Of a stretch of DNA of 64,000 bases, positions 1 through 10,803 are shown piece after piece. Position 1 is the stretch's first letter. Each line of letters opens with the position of its first letter. The notes under the pieces are model-generated. The model worked only from the letters and a program-made list of their open reading frames with translations, had not been told where the DNA came from and made no database searches. The stretch lies in NCBI GenBank assembly GCA_033065855.1, contig JAVXUO010000227.1, positions 62,001 through 126,000 of the forward strand, in the 5' to 3' direction. A program made the translations under genes and the position numbers. The DNA comes from Escallonia rubra. Its lineage: Eukaryota > Streptophyta > Magnoliopsida > Escalloniales > Escalloniaceae.

Positions 1-171
1 GAAACAAAAGAAGACTCAAGGAGGAAGCGAAAGAGGAAAAGGACCAGAGAAGATGAGTTAGCAAAGACAAGAAGATGAGTGAGCAAAGATAGGAAAAAGG
101 GAGAGAAAGCAAAAGAGAAAAAGGGACAGAGGAGGCCTTTAGGAAGTTTCGGATCAAAACAGGGGGGGGGG
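1..171. other. Purine-rich low-complexity stretch
   Basis: Almost pure GA-rich sequence (aagag, gagaaag runs) ending in a run of ten G. No gene, start codon or recognisable element. It may be the remnant of a polypurine tract or simple repeat. Confidence 0.5.
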
Positions 172-1375
172 GCGGGTTTGTCCCTATCATCCACGCACGT
201 TCTGCTATGCGTCCTGACTCAGCATAACTAATTGGCACTACAGTTTGCCCGCCTTGCGCTCGACCAAGGGTCTTGCATGCGGAACAGCTACTAGTCATTG
301 TCTTAGAAGGAAACCAATTTCTTCGACAGTCTTATTTTTTGAATTTCCATTGGCAGTCACTTGAATTTTGAAGCTAAAAGCTAGAGATCCTAGGATGTAC
401 AACGAGCTTACTTTGGCAAAGCTATGGTTTAGTAGACTTTCTTAACAAGCTGAGGGCTAGAGATCATATGAGGTATAATTCCCATCCCAACCTCCTTCCG
501 AGTTCATAAATATTATTACGTGAGAGTCACTTCAAGAGAGTTGCATGGACAGGATTTCAAGAGCGCCTTCGATCATCTCGAGTTGAAGTTCTACTGCCGA
601 CAGCAAGGTTATGCTCACTATCATATCAACCTAAAATACGTGGCCTGTTTACTGCCATCAAAGAGAGGCACCCTGAGACCTTTACAGTGTGATTCTCCAC
701 CAGCGAGAGAACTTTAGGCGAAGGAGCTTACTCTTTTTGGTCCATGCCAGTGGTATCTTTTATTGAGGAAGATATACCTGAGAGTCTCGCGATAATTAAG
801 GACTTGGCAGAAAAGCTTTAAACGGCATAACAAAAATTGAAGAAGATGAAACATCACTTTGTGGGGGTGAAAAATCAAATCATGGCAACTAATTAGTTGC
901 CAACTTATAGCTTTTGTACCCTTTTAAGTGGTACTATTGATCACATTGTAGTTAAAATTATGTTATAATCCTTATAAAAGTATAATATCAAATGATTTGC
1001 TTCTTATTCATGTGAACTCAAATAGTTATACAGATAAGAGCTATATATTCCATCAGTTGTGAGCCCCAAATTGAACAAAAAGTGTTGGCTAATATTCATT
1101 TACTACAAGTTTGGTAAAATCTACATAGTACATAGATACTTTATTGTTTGCATCGTGAAGGTTATATATTTTTTTCTCAAAAATAATAAGTTAATTATGA
1201 ACTAATTGTATCAATTATTTTTCCTAAATTGCATATGTATTTTTTTTTCTAAATCTTGTATGTAATTCTTTTCTATATCTGCAATGTGTGATGTGGTTAT
1301 TATGTTGGCCGTTAGGTCTTATAAAGAAAAGTTGTTTTATAGTTTATTCACTGTAAGGACTCAAAGAACTAATTA
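172..1375 (+). repeat. Upstream repeat S1, copy 1
   Basis: Matches 31660-32780 over most of its length and, on the minus strand, about 62574-63560; its 3' part also recurs at 8430-8720. Shared landmarks include 'ttcttcgacagt', 'gagagttgcatgga', 'caagagcgcctt' and 'gtgttggc..aatattcat'. A 65-codon open frame at 520-717 has a counterpart at 32067, but small insertions and deletions between the copies break the reading frame, so coding is not supported. The block always lies upstream of a B3 gene, so it belongs to the amplified unit. Its origin (old retroelement leader or plain intergenic DNA) is unresolved. Confidence 0.65.
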
Positions 1376-2136
1376 CGTAACACCCCGAATTTTTTAAGCG
1401 TTAATATCAAATAAATAAAGTCAGAAAATCCAAAAAATATCAAAAAGTCTCTCAAGTGGTCATTCAGAGCATCTACTATTCAATCCTAAGGATAAATCAA
1501 TAAATGCCATAGCGGCCAAATCATTTATATAATTCAAACTACTCCAATAGGAGTTCCAAAATAAAATCTAAACAAATTTAATTTCTCTTAATTATTACAT
1601 CTAAAAATACTATTACTGACTCTGAGATAAAAAAATCGCAAGCTCTCAGCCACACAACTAGCCATGTAATCCAATTTCACCTACTGATCACCTGAAAGGA
1701 AAAATAATAAGGGAGTGAGCCAAATGCCGAGTAAGGTCGCTCAACAGACCAACCAAAAGGGATACAATAATGTCTGAATACGAAATTACGGAGGTACAGA
1801 ATCTTTAACGGAAGAGATACAAGACATAATTTCAAAATGCCAAAAATACGTTTTCATACAAAGACAAAATGTCAAAAACATATCTTGTGTAGAGATAGAC
1901 ACTAGAGAGTCATTCAGAGTAAAGTCACACATGCCATAACTGACATGTGAGACAAGGTTCAGAAAACAAGATTGCGATCTCTAGCTCATCCTACTGAGCC
2001 AGCCCACGTTCCAATCGACGTGGGTAAGTCAGAAACAGAAGCGTCATGTACACAGTGACATGGCTCACAAGGTTATCATTACATAGATAAGAAATGACTG
2101 TATACGCTTTACGGTCAACGACTCAAGCTAAATGTC

Positions 2137-3544
2137 CACCACAAGAATAAATACTTTTAGCGACGGACAGTTCCGTCGCTAAAAGTCCATATTCTGTCGG
2201 AAAAGACTTTTAGCGACGGACTGTCCGTCGCTAAAAGTCCGTGGTTGAAAAGGCCGTTGCTAAAAGATTAGCGTAAAAAATTAGTGGTCCGTGGTAAAAA
2301 TTAAAATTTTCTCGACGGATTTAATTACTTTTAGTGACAGAATTTTGCGTCGCTAAAGATATTTCAAAATTTTTAAAAAAATTATTATCGACGGAATTTC
2401 TATAGCTAAAAGTCCATTAAAGTCTTTTAGCGATAAATGATCCGTCGCTAAAAAATCATCGAGATCTGCTAAAATGACTTTTAACGACAGAACTTCGTCG
2501 CAAAAAGTATATTGTTGTAGGTAGAAAAAAAACTTTTTTATTTTCATAATTTCTTCTAAATCTAAACCTATTTTTTAAAAATTAAACATCTAAAGCATAA
2601 CCATCAACGTGGAATATTATTAACCACGTTTTCAAATATCTGTAAAATAAATAAAGTACAAACCCCTAACATCATGACTACTAATAAAGCACTATCGCCA
2701 CCAGATAACCACTAACATTACAAGGTCAACCAAATTCAAAACTTTGCGACTAAAGTTACAACGCCTGTTTTTATATATACAATCGCAAAAGTGATGCTCA
2801 AGAGTGGTCTCATTGGCGCGCTGGGATGGGCGGCAACAGCAGCTATGGCGTGCGGCAATAGCGGTGGCGTGCGACAGCGGAATAGTGTACATGAAACATA
2901 TCACAACTGTTAATGTTCATATCAATGACAGACACAGAAGAAAACAGAACTAACATAATTGAAGCATTACTAATCTACGAATAGAAGTCAACATTAACAG
3001 TCAGTGTCATGGAATTCACAAATTGACAGACAACAAACTAAGAACCTAGAACATTATTAATTAGGCAACAAATTAGAACCCAAGAAATAATCAAGGAAAC
3101 ACAAACCAAGAATCCAAGATATAAAATTGAAAAGAATGAAAGCAATTAGATGAAAAAATTGGCAAGAAAATAAAGAAGAAGAAGAAAGAGTGAGGATTGA
3201 GATAGAGCAGACCTGAGATGAAGCAGTTGTCGGAATTCTTGAAGTCTTGACCACCAGATCTCTCCATATATACCAAACACAAACACAAACAAAATCACAA
3301 TCACAAACCCACAAATCAAAAACCCTACTGAAAGATCAGCAAAAAAAGAATAAAAAACCTCGTTGAAGCCCTAGCCAGCACGTCGCAATCCCCTACAGGT
3401 GGGTGGCATGGGCAGCGGATGAGAGAGAGAAAAAGGGTAAGGCGGCAGTGGGGGATGAGGGTGGGGATGCGGCAGAGGGGTTGGGGGGATGCGGCAGAGG
3501 GGCTGGGGTAGTGGCGTGGAGGTGGGCGTGGGCGATTGGTACAA

Positions 3545-3595
<51 letters not shown>

Positions 3596-3970
3596 CCAGG
3601 AGGAGGGGGATGTGGAGAGAAGAAGGGGAAAGCATGTGTGTGCGGCTGGTTAGAAAGAGGAGTAGGGTTAGGGGTTCTTTTATTCAAACATAAAGACTTT
3701 TTCCGATGGAATGTGTCCGTCGATAAAAGTTCGTTGCTAAAAATTATTTTTTATAAAAAAATTTCAAAAATAGTGAAAAAATACGTAAATTACAATTAGC
3801 GACGGATATTTTCGTCGGTAAAACTCCTTTGTTAAATGTCTTTACCGAAGGACAGTTCTGTTGGCAAAGACATTTAGCGACGGATTATTCCGTTGCTAAA
3901 AGTGACCTTTAGCCACGGATTCCTGTCCGTGGCTAAATGTCCGTCGGGAATGTCCCATTTTCTTGTAGTG
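2137..3970. mobile_element. Non-autonomous CACTA element
   Basis: Ends are CACCACAAGAA on the left and, read inward from the right, CACTACAAGAA: one mismatch in eleven. It is flanked by a 3-bp duplication, gtc, at 2134-2136 and 3971-3973, as expected for CACTA (EnSpm) transposons. Both subterminal regions (about 2155-2520 and 3690-3950) are packed with direct and inverted copies of the motif TTTTAGCGACGGA, typical transposase-binding-type subterminal repeats. At 1834 bp with no transposase frame it is non-autonomous. It is nested inside the solo LTR. Confidence 0.85.
3548..3594. repeat. (GA)n microsatellite
   Basis: About 23 GA units inside the CACTA element. The serine/leucine-rich and arginine/glutamate-rich open frames across it are products of the repeat, not genes. 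Confidence 0.95.
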
Positions 3971-5044
3971 GTCACTATAGGTTACATAAAGTCATGTGGC
4001 ATAAAACAACAACCACCTTCCAAGTAAATCAAATGGGTATCTCGAATAATTTAACAATAAGAAGAATGTTGAAAGATTACTTTAACCGAAGAGGACAAAA
4101 ATACGAGTTTAACAGAATTATCTGAATCGGAATTCGTATAATTCGATATTGATCAATTAAAGCTGTAAGAAAATGCAACACCGAAGGACAGTATGCTGAA
4201 CAATGATAGGTGATAAACTTCCACATGAGCTACACTTATGAAGCCAATAGTAATGACAAAAAATATGTCTGATTGTTTCTGTCCAAGGGGCAAGGAAAGA
4301 AATAAGAAGTACATCAATTTATATTAAAATAATAACAAATAGGGACTAAAGCATTAAAACCATTCCGAACAATTGGGGGAAAGGACATTGTTGGACAAGA
4401 GAACAACTGAAGCGTATTTGGTAAGGCTGTTTGCACCAAGGCTCTCAACTTCACACACAAAACGAAGTCCGCATACCAGGTGGAGATGCTATTAATTGAC
4501 ATCAGTCAGAATGATGGATTGGCAGCCAAAAAAGGTCCCTTGACTCCCTGAATGGCACAGAAATAAAGCAAGAAACATTACAAGTTTGCTGACAAAAATC
4601 ATGACATCAAACAATCTGATTTTCAAATGATAACGCCTAGAAAAGAAAATTAAGAAAAAAGATCAATTCTATCAAAGAGTAACGATAACGAGATTGAACA
4701 ATTAAACCATTAAGCAGATGATTAGTTTAACGCTAATTCAGATTTCAAAAAGTAAACCATTTACCTCTAATTGCACGATTCAACCCAAAATTTGATCTTC
4801 TCAATCCAATTATATCAAAAGCCCTCAAAGTGATCTCCAAAAGTCTCTCCCAAGGGATTCTTTGGAGGCTCTGAAGTTTCTTCTACTCCTAAGAATATAT
4901 TGTGAGTCGTCTAATACCTAAAAATATACACTTATATTCCTAAAACAATTATAATTCCAAAATACCCATTACGTCCCCAAACTCTCTAATTTTTTTTCCT
5001 CTTTTTTTTTCCAGCCATTTAAATATGCGGGATCTAACAAATTA

Positions 5045-5617
5045 TATAAACACTTTTGCCATAAATCTGGTACATATTAAAAAGTTAGCTTGATTTAGTA
5101 TTAACATCATTTTTTTCTTCTAAATTTTGTATACATTCGTTTTTTAAGAATATATATTTCTCGTCTTTATATTAGAGAGGGAAACAATCATCAAAATTAA
5201 GTTCTAAATAGTTTTTTTAGATTAAGGCTTACTAAAGTAGCCCTAATTAATTTTACAAAAATATATTAATTTAAAAAATAAAGACCTCCCCCAAAAATAT
5301 TTTTGCAGAACTTGGTGAGACTAAGATGTGAACTAAATAACCCAGTTTAGTCTGTTTCCACATTAGTACAACGTAGGAAACTCAACCCAATTTAGTCTAT
5401 TGCCACATTAGAATAGGATTTCTTTGATGCTCCCACATTGTCAGTTATCTGTACTCTAAATATCAGACTGACTGACCCTCAGTTGCTCCGATTTGGTCCG
5501 TTTGTTACCACTTTCCACGTCGTAAGAACCCTCAAGAAAAGCTTCCTCAGTTATTAAATAACCCTCAAGTTCAGTCCAAGCATCCCCCAAATTGCCGTCT
5601 TTCATTGCTTGGTCATC
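5045..5617 (+). promoter_or_regulatory. Promoter region of B3 copy 1
   Basis: Homologous to 9447-9920, 33331-33896, 40426-40828 and, inverted, 62569-62960. Shared blocks include 'tttttgccataa', 'gtggagggaaaca'-like 'gttagagagggaaacaat' and 'caagcatcccccaaattgcc' next to the start codon. Where copy 2 has a TATA box (tataaata), this copy reads ttattaaata at 5551-5560, a weaker AT-rich variant. The solo LTR lies immediately upstream and cuts the shared homology at 5040. Confidence 0.6.
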
Positions 5618-6502
5618 ATGTCCAAGAACCCTCAAGAAAAACTTCCTCTGTTTGCTCCATCATCGATGGATCCCCAGCAACCCCTCTCTCGTGCCCTACC
5701 AACAGAAAAGGAACAGAAGAAGAGCAAGAAGGTTTTCATGGCTGCTCCCATTCGAGCAGTGTTACCCGCTTCTTCTTCTTTTTCCATGACACCACATCCC
5801 TTTCCTCCTCGACAACCAGAAAGTATCGGCAACAATGGTAAAAGAAACTTCTCTGATCGCATTGAAGGCGACGACAATATCGATCTGGTGATGAGAAAAA
5901 GGGTTAAGTCCCTTTCTTTAGAACTTGCCCTAGGTCAAGATCATGCTTTCTTAGACGTGGGTTTTACTACGAAGAAGCAAGAAACACCACGCGATGAAGC
6001 CAGGGGAATCAGATGGTTGAGGATTTTCACCACGGCCGACTATCTGAAACTGTATGAAGATCCCTGGAAGATCAAGAAAACGCTGAAAGCAAGTGACTGC
6101 AATGATCTGTGTAGGCTAATGTTGAGCACCAAAACTGTTGAGAAGAATATCTTGGCTTTCTGGGATGTGGAAACAGTCAATAATGTGGCTACCCGCGAGG
6201 GCGTGAGGGTCAAGGTTTGGGACTATGATTCTGGGACAGAACACCTCTTGACGTTCAAGAAATGGGCTTCCAGCAGGTGCTTCGTGTTTGGTAACAACTG
6301 GTCTAGGGATTTCGTAAGGAGGAGGAAATTGCAGCAAGGGGATGAGATTGGACTCTTTTGGGACGCATCGGAAAAGCGGTTTGGGTTTCGAGTCCTCGAT
6401 CATCAGTCTCGCCGCTGCCCCCCCGCTCAGCCACCACAACCGCAGCAGCAGCAACCTTTAGTCCAGCGTCCCCCTGTGAAGCTTTTTGGGGTTTATCTTT
6501 AA
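5618..6502 (+). CDS. B3-domain transcription factor, copy 1 (intact)
   Basis: Predicted nuclear DNA-binding protein of the At2g33720-like B3 group; 294 residues, one exon. The ATG at 5618 (MSKNPQEK) is the first in frame and is shared by all copies that keep the 5' end. Visible parts: basic patches near 34-38 (KKSKK) and 92-97 (MRKRVK), a possible nuclear signal; LSLELAL at 99-105, an EAR-type LxLxL motif; B3 fold about 148-262 with the signature W228, F232-V233, L238 and G241-D242; a Gln/Pro-rich tail 270-284; and KLFGV at 288-292, three residues from the end. LxLxL and R/KLFGV are known plant repression motifs, so repression is inferred. It differs from copies 3 and 4 by scattered substitutions without indels. 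Targets cannot be predicted. Confidence 0.88.
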   Translation: MSKNPQEKLPLFAPSSMDPQQPLSRALPTEKEQKKSKKVFMAAPIRAVLPASSSFSMTPHPFPPRQPESIGNNGKRNFSDRIEGDDNIDLVMRKRVKSLSLELALGQDHAFLDVGFTTKKQETPRDEARGIRWLRIFTTADYLKLYEDPWKIKKTLKASDCNDLCRLMLSTKTVEKNILAFWDVETVNNVATREGVRVKVWDYDSGTEHLLTFKKWASSRCFVFGNNWSRDFVRRRKLQQGDEIGLFWDASEKRFGFRVLDHQSRRCPPAQPPQPQQQQPLVQRPPVKLFGVYL

Positions 6503-6934
6503 ACCCTAGGAGTATAAATATGAGTGCCTAATCTGTTAGTAATTTACGTAATCTTAATATATAGATATTTCTGTTATCTTCTTGGCACTATGCCACTATG
6601 TATATATAGATAGGAGTATGAATAAGAGTGCCTAATCTGTTAGTAATTTACGTAATCTTAATATATAGATATTTCTGTTAACTTCTTCGCACTATGTATA
6701 TGGAATTGAATCCAATTGAACTTCTGATGAATTATCAAACCATTTGTGTGATTCAGTGCTTAGATCCTTAATGCCCCTTCTGATTTCATAATTGGGGTTT
6801 CTACAATTTTGTGGTTCAGTTTTAGGGTTTATCTTTAAACGTCTTGAATTCCTAAATATGTACAGCTTCCAAGGCGAATGCCTTGCTTTGCTTTGTTTAA
6901 GTTTCTTACTGGCTGTTATTTTTCATATGATGTA
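6503..6934 (+). other. 3' flank of B3 copy 1
   Basis: Shared with the 3' flanks of copies 2, 3, 4 and 6 ('aaaccctaggagtat', 'gtgcctaatctgtt', 'aattatcaaac'). It contains a local duplication of about 60 bp (near 6509-6585 and 6610-6690, 'gagtgcctaatctgttag'). Probably the 3' UTR and terminator region; no gene is seen. Confidence 0.6.
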
Positions 6935-7078
6935 CTCCCTCCGTCCCTTAAAAAGTGATCCATTTTACTTTGCATGTATATTAAGGATTTTATGTTATAT
7001 ATTGTGTGTCTTTTCCATTTTACCTTTTAGAGAGAAGGGGGAAGAGAGTCGGCCATCAAAGAGAAAATTGGTTGGTAG

Positions 7079-7250
7079 CAAGGGTGAGCAACAAACCGAT
7101 AAAACCGATCTGAACTGTTCAAACCGATGAAACCAAACCGTTGATGAGCTTGAATGGTTTGGTTTGAGATTTTCAAATCGAGGCCGGTTCGGTTCGGTCC
7201 ACGGTTCAGGATTTCCAAACCGGTACTAAACCGAACCGAACCGAGGGTTA

Positions 7251-7323
<73 letters not shown>

Positions 7324-7983
7324 ACCCTGATTAGCTAATAATTAGGGTAGAATAAAACCTGCTCACCCTAAATCAACCTTTTCTTCTAATTCTACATTTT
7401 CAAAGCCATTATTCATTACATATTGCATTATTTACACTATGGCTCCTGTAGTGTAAACATGAAGCCAATAGGCCAATTATATTCAGTATTGCAGTAGAGT
7501 CAAGAATGATAAAATACAAGCCATGCCTCCTTGAAGAAAAACTTTAGAGAAGTACAACTTTATTAGAGAAGTGCAGATTTATTAGATATTAAGACTTAGG
7601 AAATTATCTTTGGTTGCACACCCTCCTGGTCTAGTTTCCTGCTCAACTGTAAGGAAATAAGTCTTGAAATTGGTACTATGTTAATCCAGTAGCAATCATG
7701 TTGAAAGCTCAAACAATGTAGGAAAGAGAGCAAGTATTCCCATAAACCATGAGCACACAAACAATACGGTAGCCGGTAATAAATTAAGTTAAGTTATTAT
7801 TGGTTATTGTTTTTTTCTTGAAAACATAATAATGTTTAAACTACGCTCAAACCGATCCGAACCGTTCAATTTGAACCGTTCAAACCGAGGTGTCTTGGTT
7901 CGGTTTGGTTTAAGAATTTGTGAAGTGAGGTCTATTGGTTCGATTTGCAGTTTGACCCCCAAACCGAACCGTGCTCACCCCTA
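7079..7983. mobile_element. hAT-like non-autonomous element
   Basis: Flanked by a perfect 8-bp duplication, gttggtag, at 7071-7078 and 7984-7991. The ends are CAAGGGTGAGCA and, read inward from the right, TAGGGGTGAGCA. Subterminal arms are rich in AACCG/CGGTT repeats (about 7098-7245 and 7850-7970). The 8-bp duplication and TAGGGGTGAGCA-type ends fit hAT MITEs. 905 bp, no transposase; nested within the Stowaway MITE. Confidence 0.85.
7252..7319. repeat. (ATT)n/(TA)n microsatellite
   Basis: About seven ATT units followed by over twenty TA units inside the hAT-like element. Confidence 0.95.
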
Positions 7984-8222
7984 GTTGGTAGAGTGTTACA
8001 TGTGGTGAGAGAAATAAAATAAAAAAATATAAAGTGGTGGGTCAGGAGAGAAAATGAATTGATAGAGAATTAAATGTGGTGAGAGAAATTGAATAAAAAA
8101 AAGTATAAAAAATGTAAGTATGTAAAAATACTTATAGAATCTTTTTTAATTTGAAAGTGATCGCTTTTTGTTGGACGGTCCAAAAAAAAAATATGATCAA
8201 TTTTTTAACGACGGAGGAAGTA

Positions 8223-8747
8223 TTTTCTGTTTTCTTTTTAGGAAGACCGGAAGTTCAACGCCTAGAGCCCAATCTACCAAGATATTGTGCAATGTGCTCA
8301 TGTTTTGTCTTGTTCGTGTTCTTTGTTATGCTATTTAAAGCTTTCTGCGTGTTCGTGTTCTGTCTTGTTCGTGTTCTTTGCTATGCTATTTAAAGCTGTC
8401 TTGTTCGTGTTCACTTTCTGCGTGGCGGGGGGGGGCTAGTTTACAAGTTATCTTTTTTTTTTGGTGCAATTTTTCGCTTTGACGCTTTTGTACCCTACAA
8501 ATGCCTTGAGTGTATTTTATCATGGATACATGCTCAATCGATTGCACTGTCTTACAATTATGTTATAATAATCCCTTTAGAGAGTATAACGTCATTCATG
8601 TAAGGTCACCTCAGTTGTCAGGCCCACAAAAAGTGTTGGCGAATATTCATTGACTATGAGTTTCGTAAAATCTACATAGTACATAGATATTTTTTTTTAT
8701 TGGTTATGTTGTTTTATATAGTCTCTTTCGTATGATAATTTTTTTTT
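8223..8747 (+). other. B3 copy 1 flank joined to S1 tail
   Basis: 8223-8260 is the B3 3' flank resuming after the MITE ('ggaagaccggaagttc'). Then comes a local tandem duplication of about 55 bp (near 8300-8410, 'gtcttgttcgtgttcttt' and 'tatgctatttaaagct' twice), a run of G at 8427-8436, and from about 8450 the S1 tail ('cctacaaatgcctt', 'aaaatctacatagtac'). No gene. Confidence 0.55.
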
Positions 8748-9275
8748 TATTTTCAGTTTTTAAAGAGCAGTTAAATTTTATTTTTTACAAAAACAAGTGG
8801 GTGTTTGATAATCTCTTTTTTTTTGTGTTTGATAACCCTTTTTATTTTGACATTTTTTTTTGGTGGTTTGTAGTAGCGGTGGTGGGGCATAGCGGTGGTC
8901 GATGGTGGTCGCCGACAGTGGTTGCCGGCGGTGGTGGCCAGAGGTGGCTGCCGGCGGTCGGAGGTGGCTGTCGGTGGTGGGCAGTGGTTACCAGAGCTGG
9001 CTGTCGCCCTGTGGTGGTTGCCGGCGGCCGGAGGTGACTGTCTGGCGGTGGTGGGCGGTGGCTGCCGGCGGTGGCCTTCGGCCAGCGGTGGTGGCCACAA
9101 CCCACCGCCGCGCCCAGTGGTGGCTGCCGGGAGGCGGTGGGCGGTGACTTTCGGCGGTGGGTGCATTGTGGTGGAGGTCTCAAAAAAAAAAATTAAGTGA
9201 AAAAAAGTGATTTTTTAAATTGAAAAAAAAAATGGTTACCAAACGCACTTTTTTTTCCAATTTACAAAACTGAAA
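8748..9275. mobile_element. Fold-back or hAT-like MITE with GC-rich core
   Basis: Imperfect inverted arms: 'gtgggtgtttgataatc' near 8800 pairs with the complement of 'ggttaccaaacgcac' near 9236, with further 'cagtttt' pairing outside. Homologous DNA upstream of copy 3 lacks the segment. The core (about 8875-9180) is a degenerate GGTGGT/GCCGGCGGT repeat producing several overlapping open frames of simple composition. No target duplication could be fixed, so the class is uncertain. Confidence 0.5.
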
Positions 9276-9920
9276 AAAAGTATTAATTATTTCTCTTAAA
9301 TTGCATATGTATTTTTTTTTCTAAATCTCATATGTAATTCTTTCCTATAACTCCAACATATGGTGTAGTTATTTTGTTGATCGTGAGGTCTTCTTAACGA
9401 AAAACTTGATTTGTATTTTATTCACTGTAAGGACTAAAAGAACTACATATATTATATGAATATTTTTGCCATAATTATGGTACATATTCAAAAGTAGACT
9501 GGAATTAGTATTAGCATCATATTTTCTTATAGATCTTTCATGTATTGTTTATAAATTTCTTATCTTTATGTTAGAGAGGGAAACAATCGTCAAAATTTAT
9601 TTCTCAATAGTTTTTTAGATTAAGGCTTATTATAGTAGCCCTTATTAGTTTTACAAAAAATAAATTAATTTTAGAACCTCACCAAAAAATATTTTTGCAG
9701 AACTTTAGTGAGACTAATTAAGATGTTCAGTATAAAATTGTGAACTAAATTTGACTATCAAACTTATCCCGTATTAGTACAACGTAGGAAACTTAACCTT
9801 CAACTGTATTTCCACATTGTAAGACGATTTCCACTCGGTACTTACAACCTCAGTCTATAAATAACCCTCAAGTTCAGTCCAAGCATCCCCCAAATTGCCG
9901 TCTTTCATTGCTTGGTCATC
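9276..9920 (+). promoter_or_regulatory. Promoter region of B3 copy 2
   Basis: Homologous to the upstream regions of the other copies ('aattgcatatgtattttttt', 'gttagagagggaaacaatcg', 'aagacgatttccactcggta'). The last 50 bases before the ATG are nearly identical to copies 1 and 3. Confidence 0.65.
9856..9863 (+). promoter_or_regulatory. TATA box of B3 copy 2
   Basis: tataaata, 58-65 bases before the ATG, within 'cagtctataaataaccc'. Copies 1 (ttattaaata) and 3 (ctaaaaata) carry altered versions. Confidence 0.6.
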
Positions 9921-10803
9921 ATGTCCAAGAACCCTCAAGAAAAACTTCCTCTGTTTGCTCCATCATCGATGGATCCCCAGCAACCCCTCTCTCGTGCCCT
10001 ACCAACAGAAAAGGAACAGAAGAAGAGCAAGAAGGTTTTCATGGCTGCTCCCATTCGAGCAGTGTTACCCACTTCTTCTTTTTCCATCACACCACATCCC
10101 TTTTCTCCTTAACAACCAGAAAATATCGGCAACAACGGTAAAAGAAAGTTCTCCGATCCCATTGAAGGCGACGACAACATCGATCTGGTGATGAGAAAAA
10201 AGGGTTAAGGTCCTTTCTTTAGAACCTGCCCTAGGTCAAGATCATGGTTTCTTGGACGTGGATCCTACTACAAAGAAGCAAGAAGCACCACGTGATGAAG
10301 ATAGGGGATTTAGATGGTTGAGGATTTTCACCCCTGCCGACTATCTGAAACTGTATGAAGATCCCTGGAAGATCAAGAAAACGCTGAAAACTAGCGACTG
10401 CAATAATCTGTGGAGGATAATGTTGAGCACAGAAACTGTCGAGAAGAATATCTTGGCTTTCTGGGATGTGGAAACAGTCAAGAATGTGGCTACCCGCGAG
10501 GGCGTGAGGGTCAAGGTTTGGTACTATGATTCTGGGACAGAACACCTCTTGACGTTCAAGAAATGGGCTTCCAGCATGTGCTTCGTGTTGGGTAACAACT
10601 GGTCTAGGGATTTCGTAAGGTGGAGGAAATTGCAGCACGGGGATGAGATTGGTCTCTTGTGGGTTGCATCGGAAAAGCGGTTTGGGTTTCGAGTCCTCGA
10701 TCATTAGTCTCGCCGCTGCCCCCCCGCTCAGCCACCACAACCGCAGCAGCAGCAACCTTTAGTCCAGCGGCCCCCGGTGAAGCTTTTTGGGGTTTATCTT
10801 TAA
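9921..10803 (+). pseudogene. B3-domain pseudogene, copy 2
   Basis: Aligned along its whole length with the 294-codon copies, from the same MSKNPQEKLPLF start to the same KLFGVYL end. Three lesions: TAA at 10110-10112 where copy 1 has a CGA codon; one extra A in the run near 10196, shifting the frame in the MRKRVK region; and TAG at 10705-10707 replacing CAG just after the B3 domain. The EAR region also changes (LSLEP for LSLEL). The frame 10252-10707 still encodes an almost complete B3 fold, but only by internal initiation. Several B3 positions differ from copies 1 and 3 (for example RWRKL and GLLWVA), consistent with relaxed constraint. Confidence 0.9.

Larger units (their letters stand above)
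1376..5039 (-). mobile_element. Solo LTR (minus strand) with nested CACTA
   Basis: Flanked by a perfect 5-bp duplication, aatta, at 1371-1375 and 5040-5044. Read on the minus strand it starts TGTTAGATCCCGC and ends GGGGTGTTACG, the pattern of plant LTRs that end GGTGTTACA, with the last base mutated. Without the nested CACTA element it is about 1.83 kb and has no coding potential. No second LTR or internal region is seen, so a solo LTR left by LTR-LTR recombination is the best reading. B3 copies 2 and 3 show the empty site in homologous upstream DNA (near 9446 and 33315). Gypsy, probably chromovirus-like, is inferred from the large LTR and end sequence only. Confidence 0.7.
6935..8220. mobile_element. 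Stowaway-type MITE, split by a hAT element
   Basis: Begins CTCCCTCCGTCCC and ends GACGGAGGAAG, inverted ends diagnostic of plant Stowaway (Tc1/mariner) MITEs, flanked by TA at 6933-6934 and 8221-8222. B3 3' flanks of copies 2, 3 and 6 lack it. Without the nested hAT element and its target duplication it is about 373 bp. No coding capacity. Confidence 0.85.

Noticed and set aside
520..717. 65-codon frame in S1 with a counterpart at 32067-32306
   Set aside because: Protein-level similarity is broken by indels between the copies, there is no flanking coding sequence, and the similarity follows from duplication of the whole S1 block.
3325..3799. Frames with long SL or ER runs
   Set aside because: Direct translation of the (GA)n microsatellite within a CACTA element.
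5609..5617. Earlier start of B3 copy 1 at 5609
   Set aside because: That codon is TTG. The first ATG in frame is at 5618 and is common to all copies; the same applies to GTG at 53042 for copy 4.
8732..9200. Several overlapping 80-131-codon frames rich in G, W, R or P, H
   Set aside because: Produced on both strands by the GGTGGT/GCCGGCGGT repeat in a MITE-like element.
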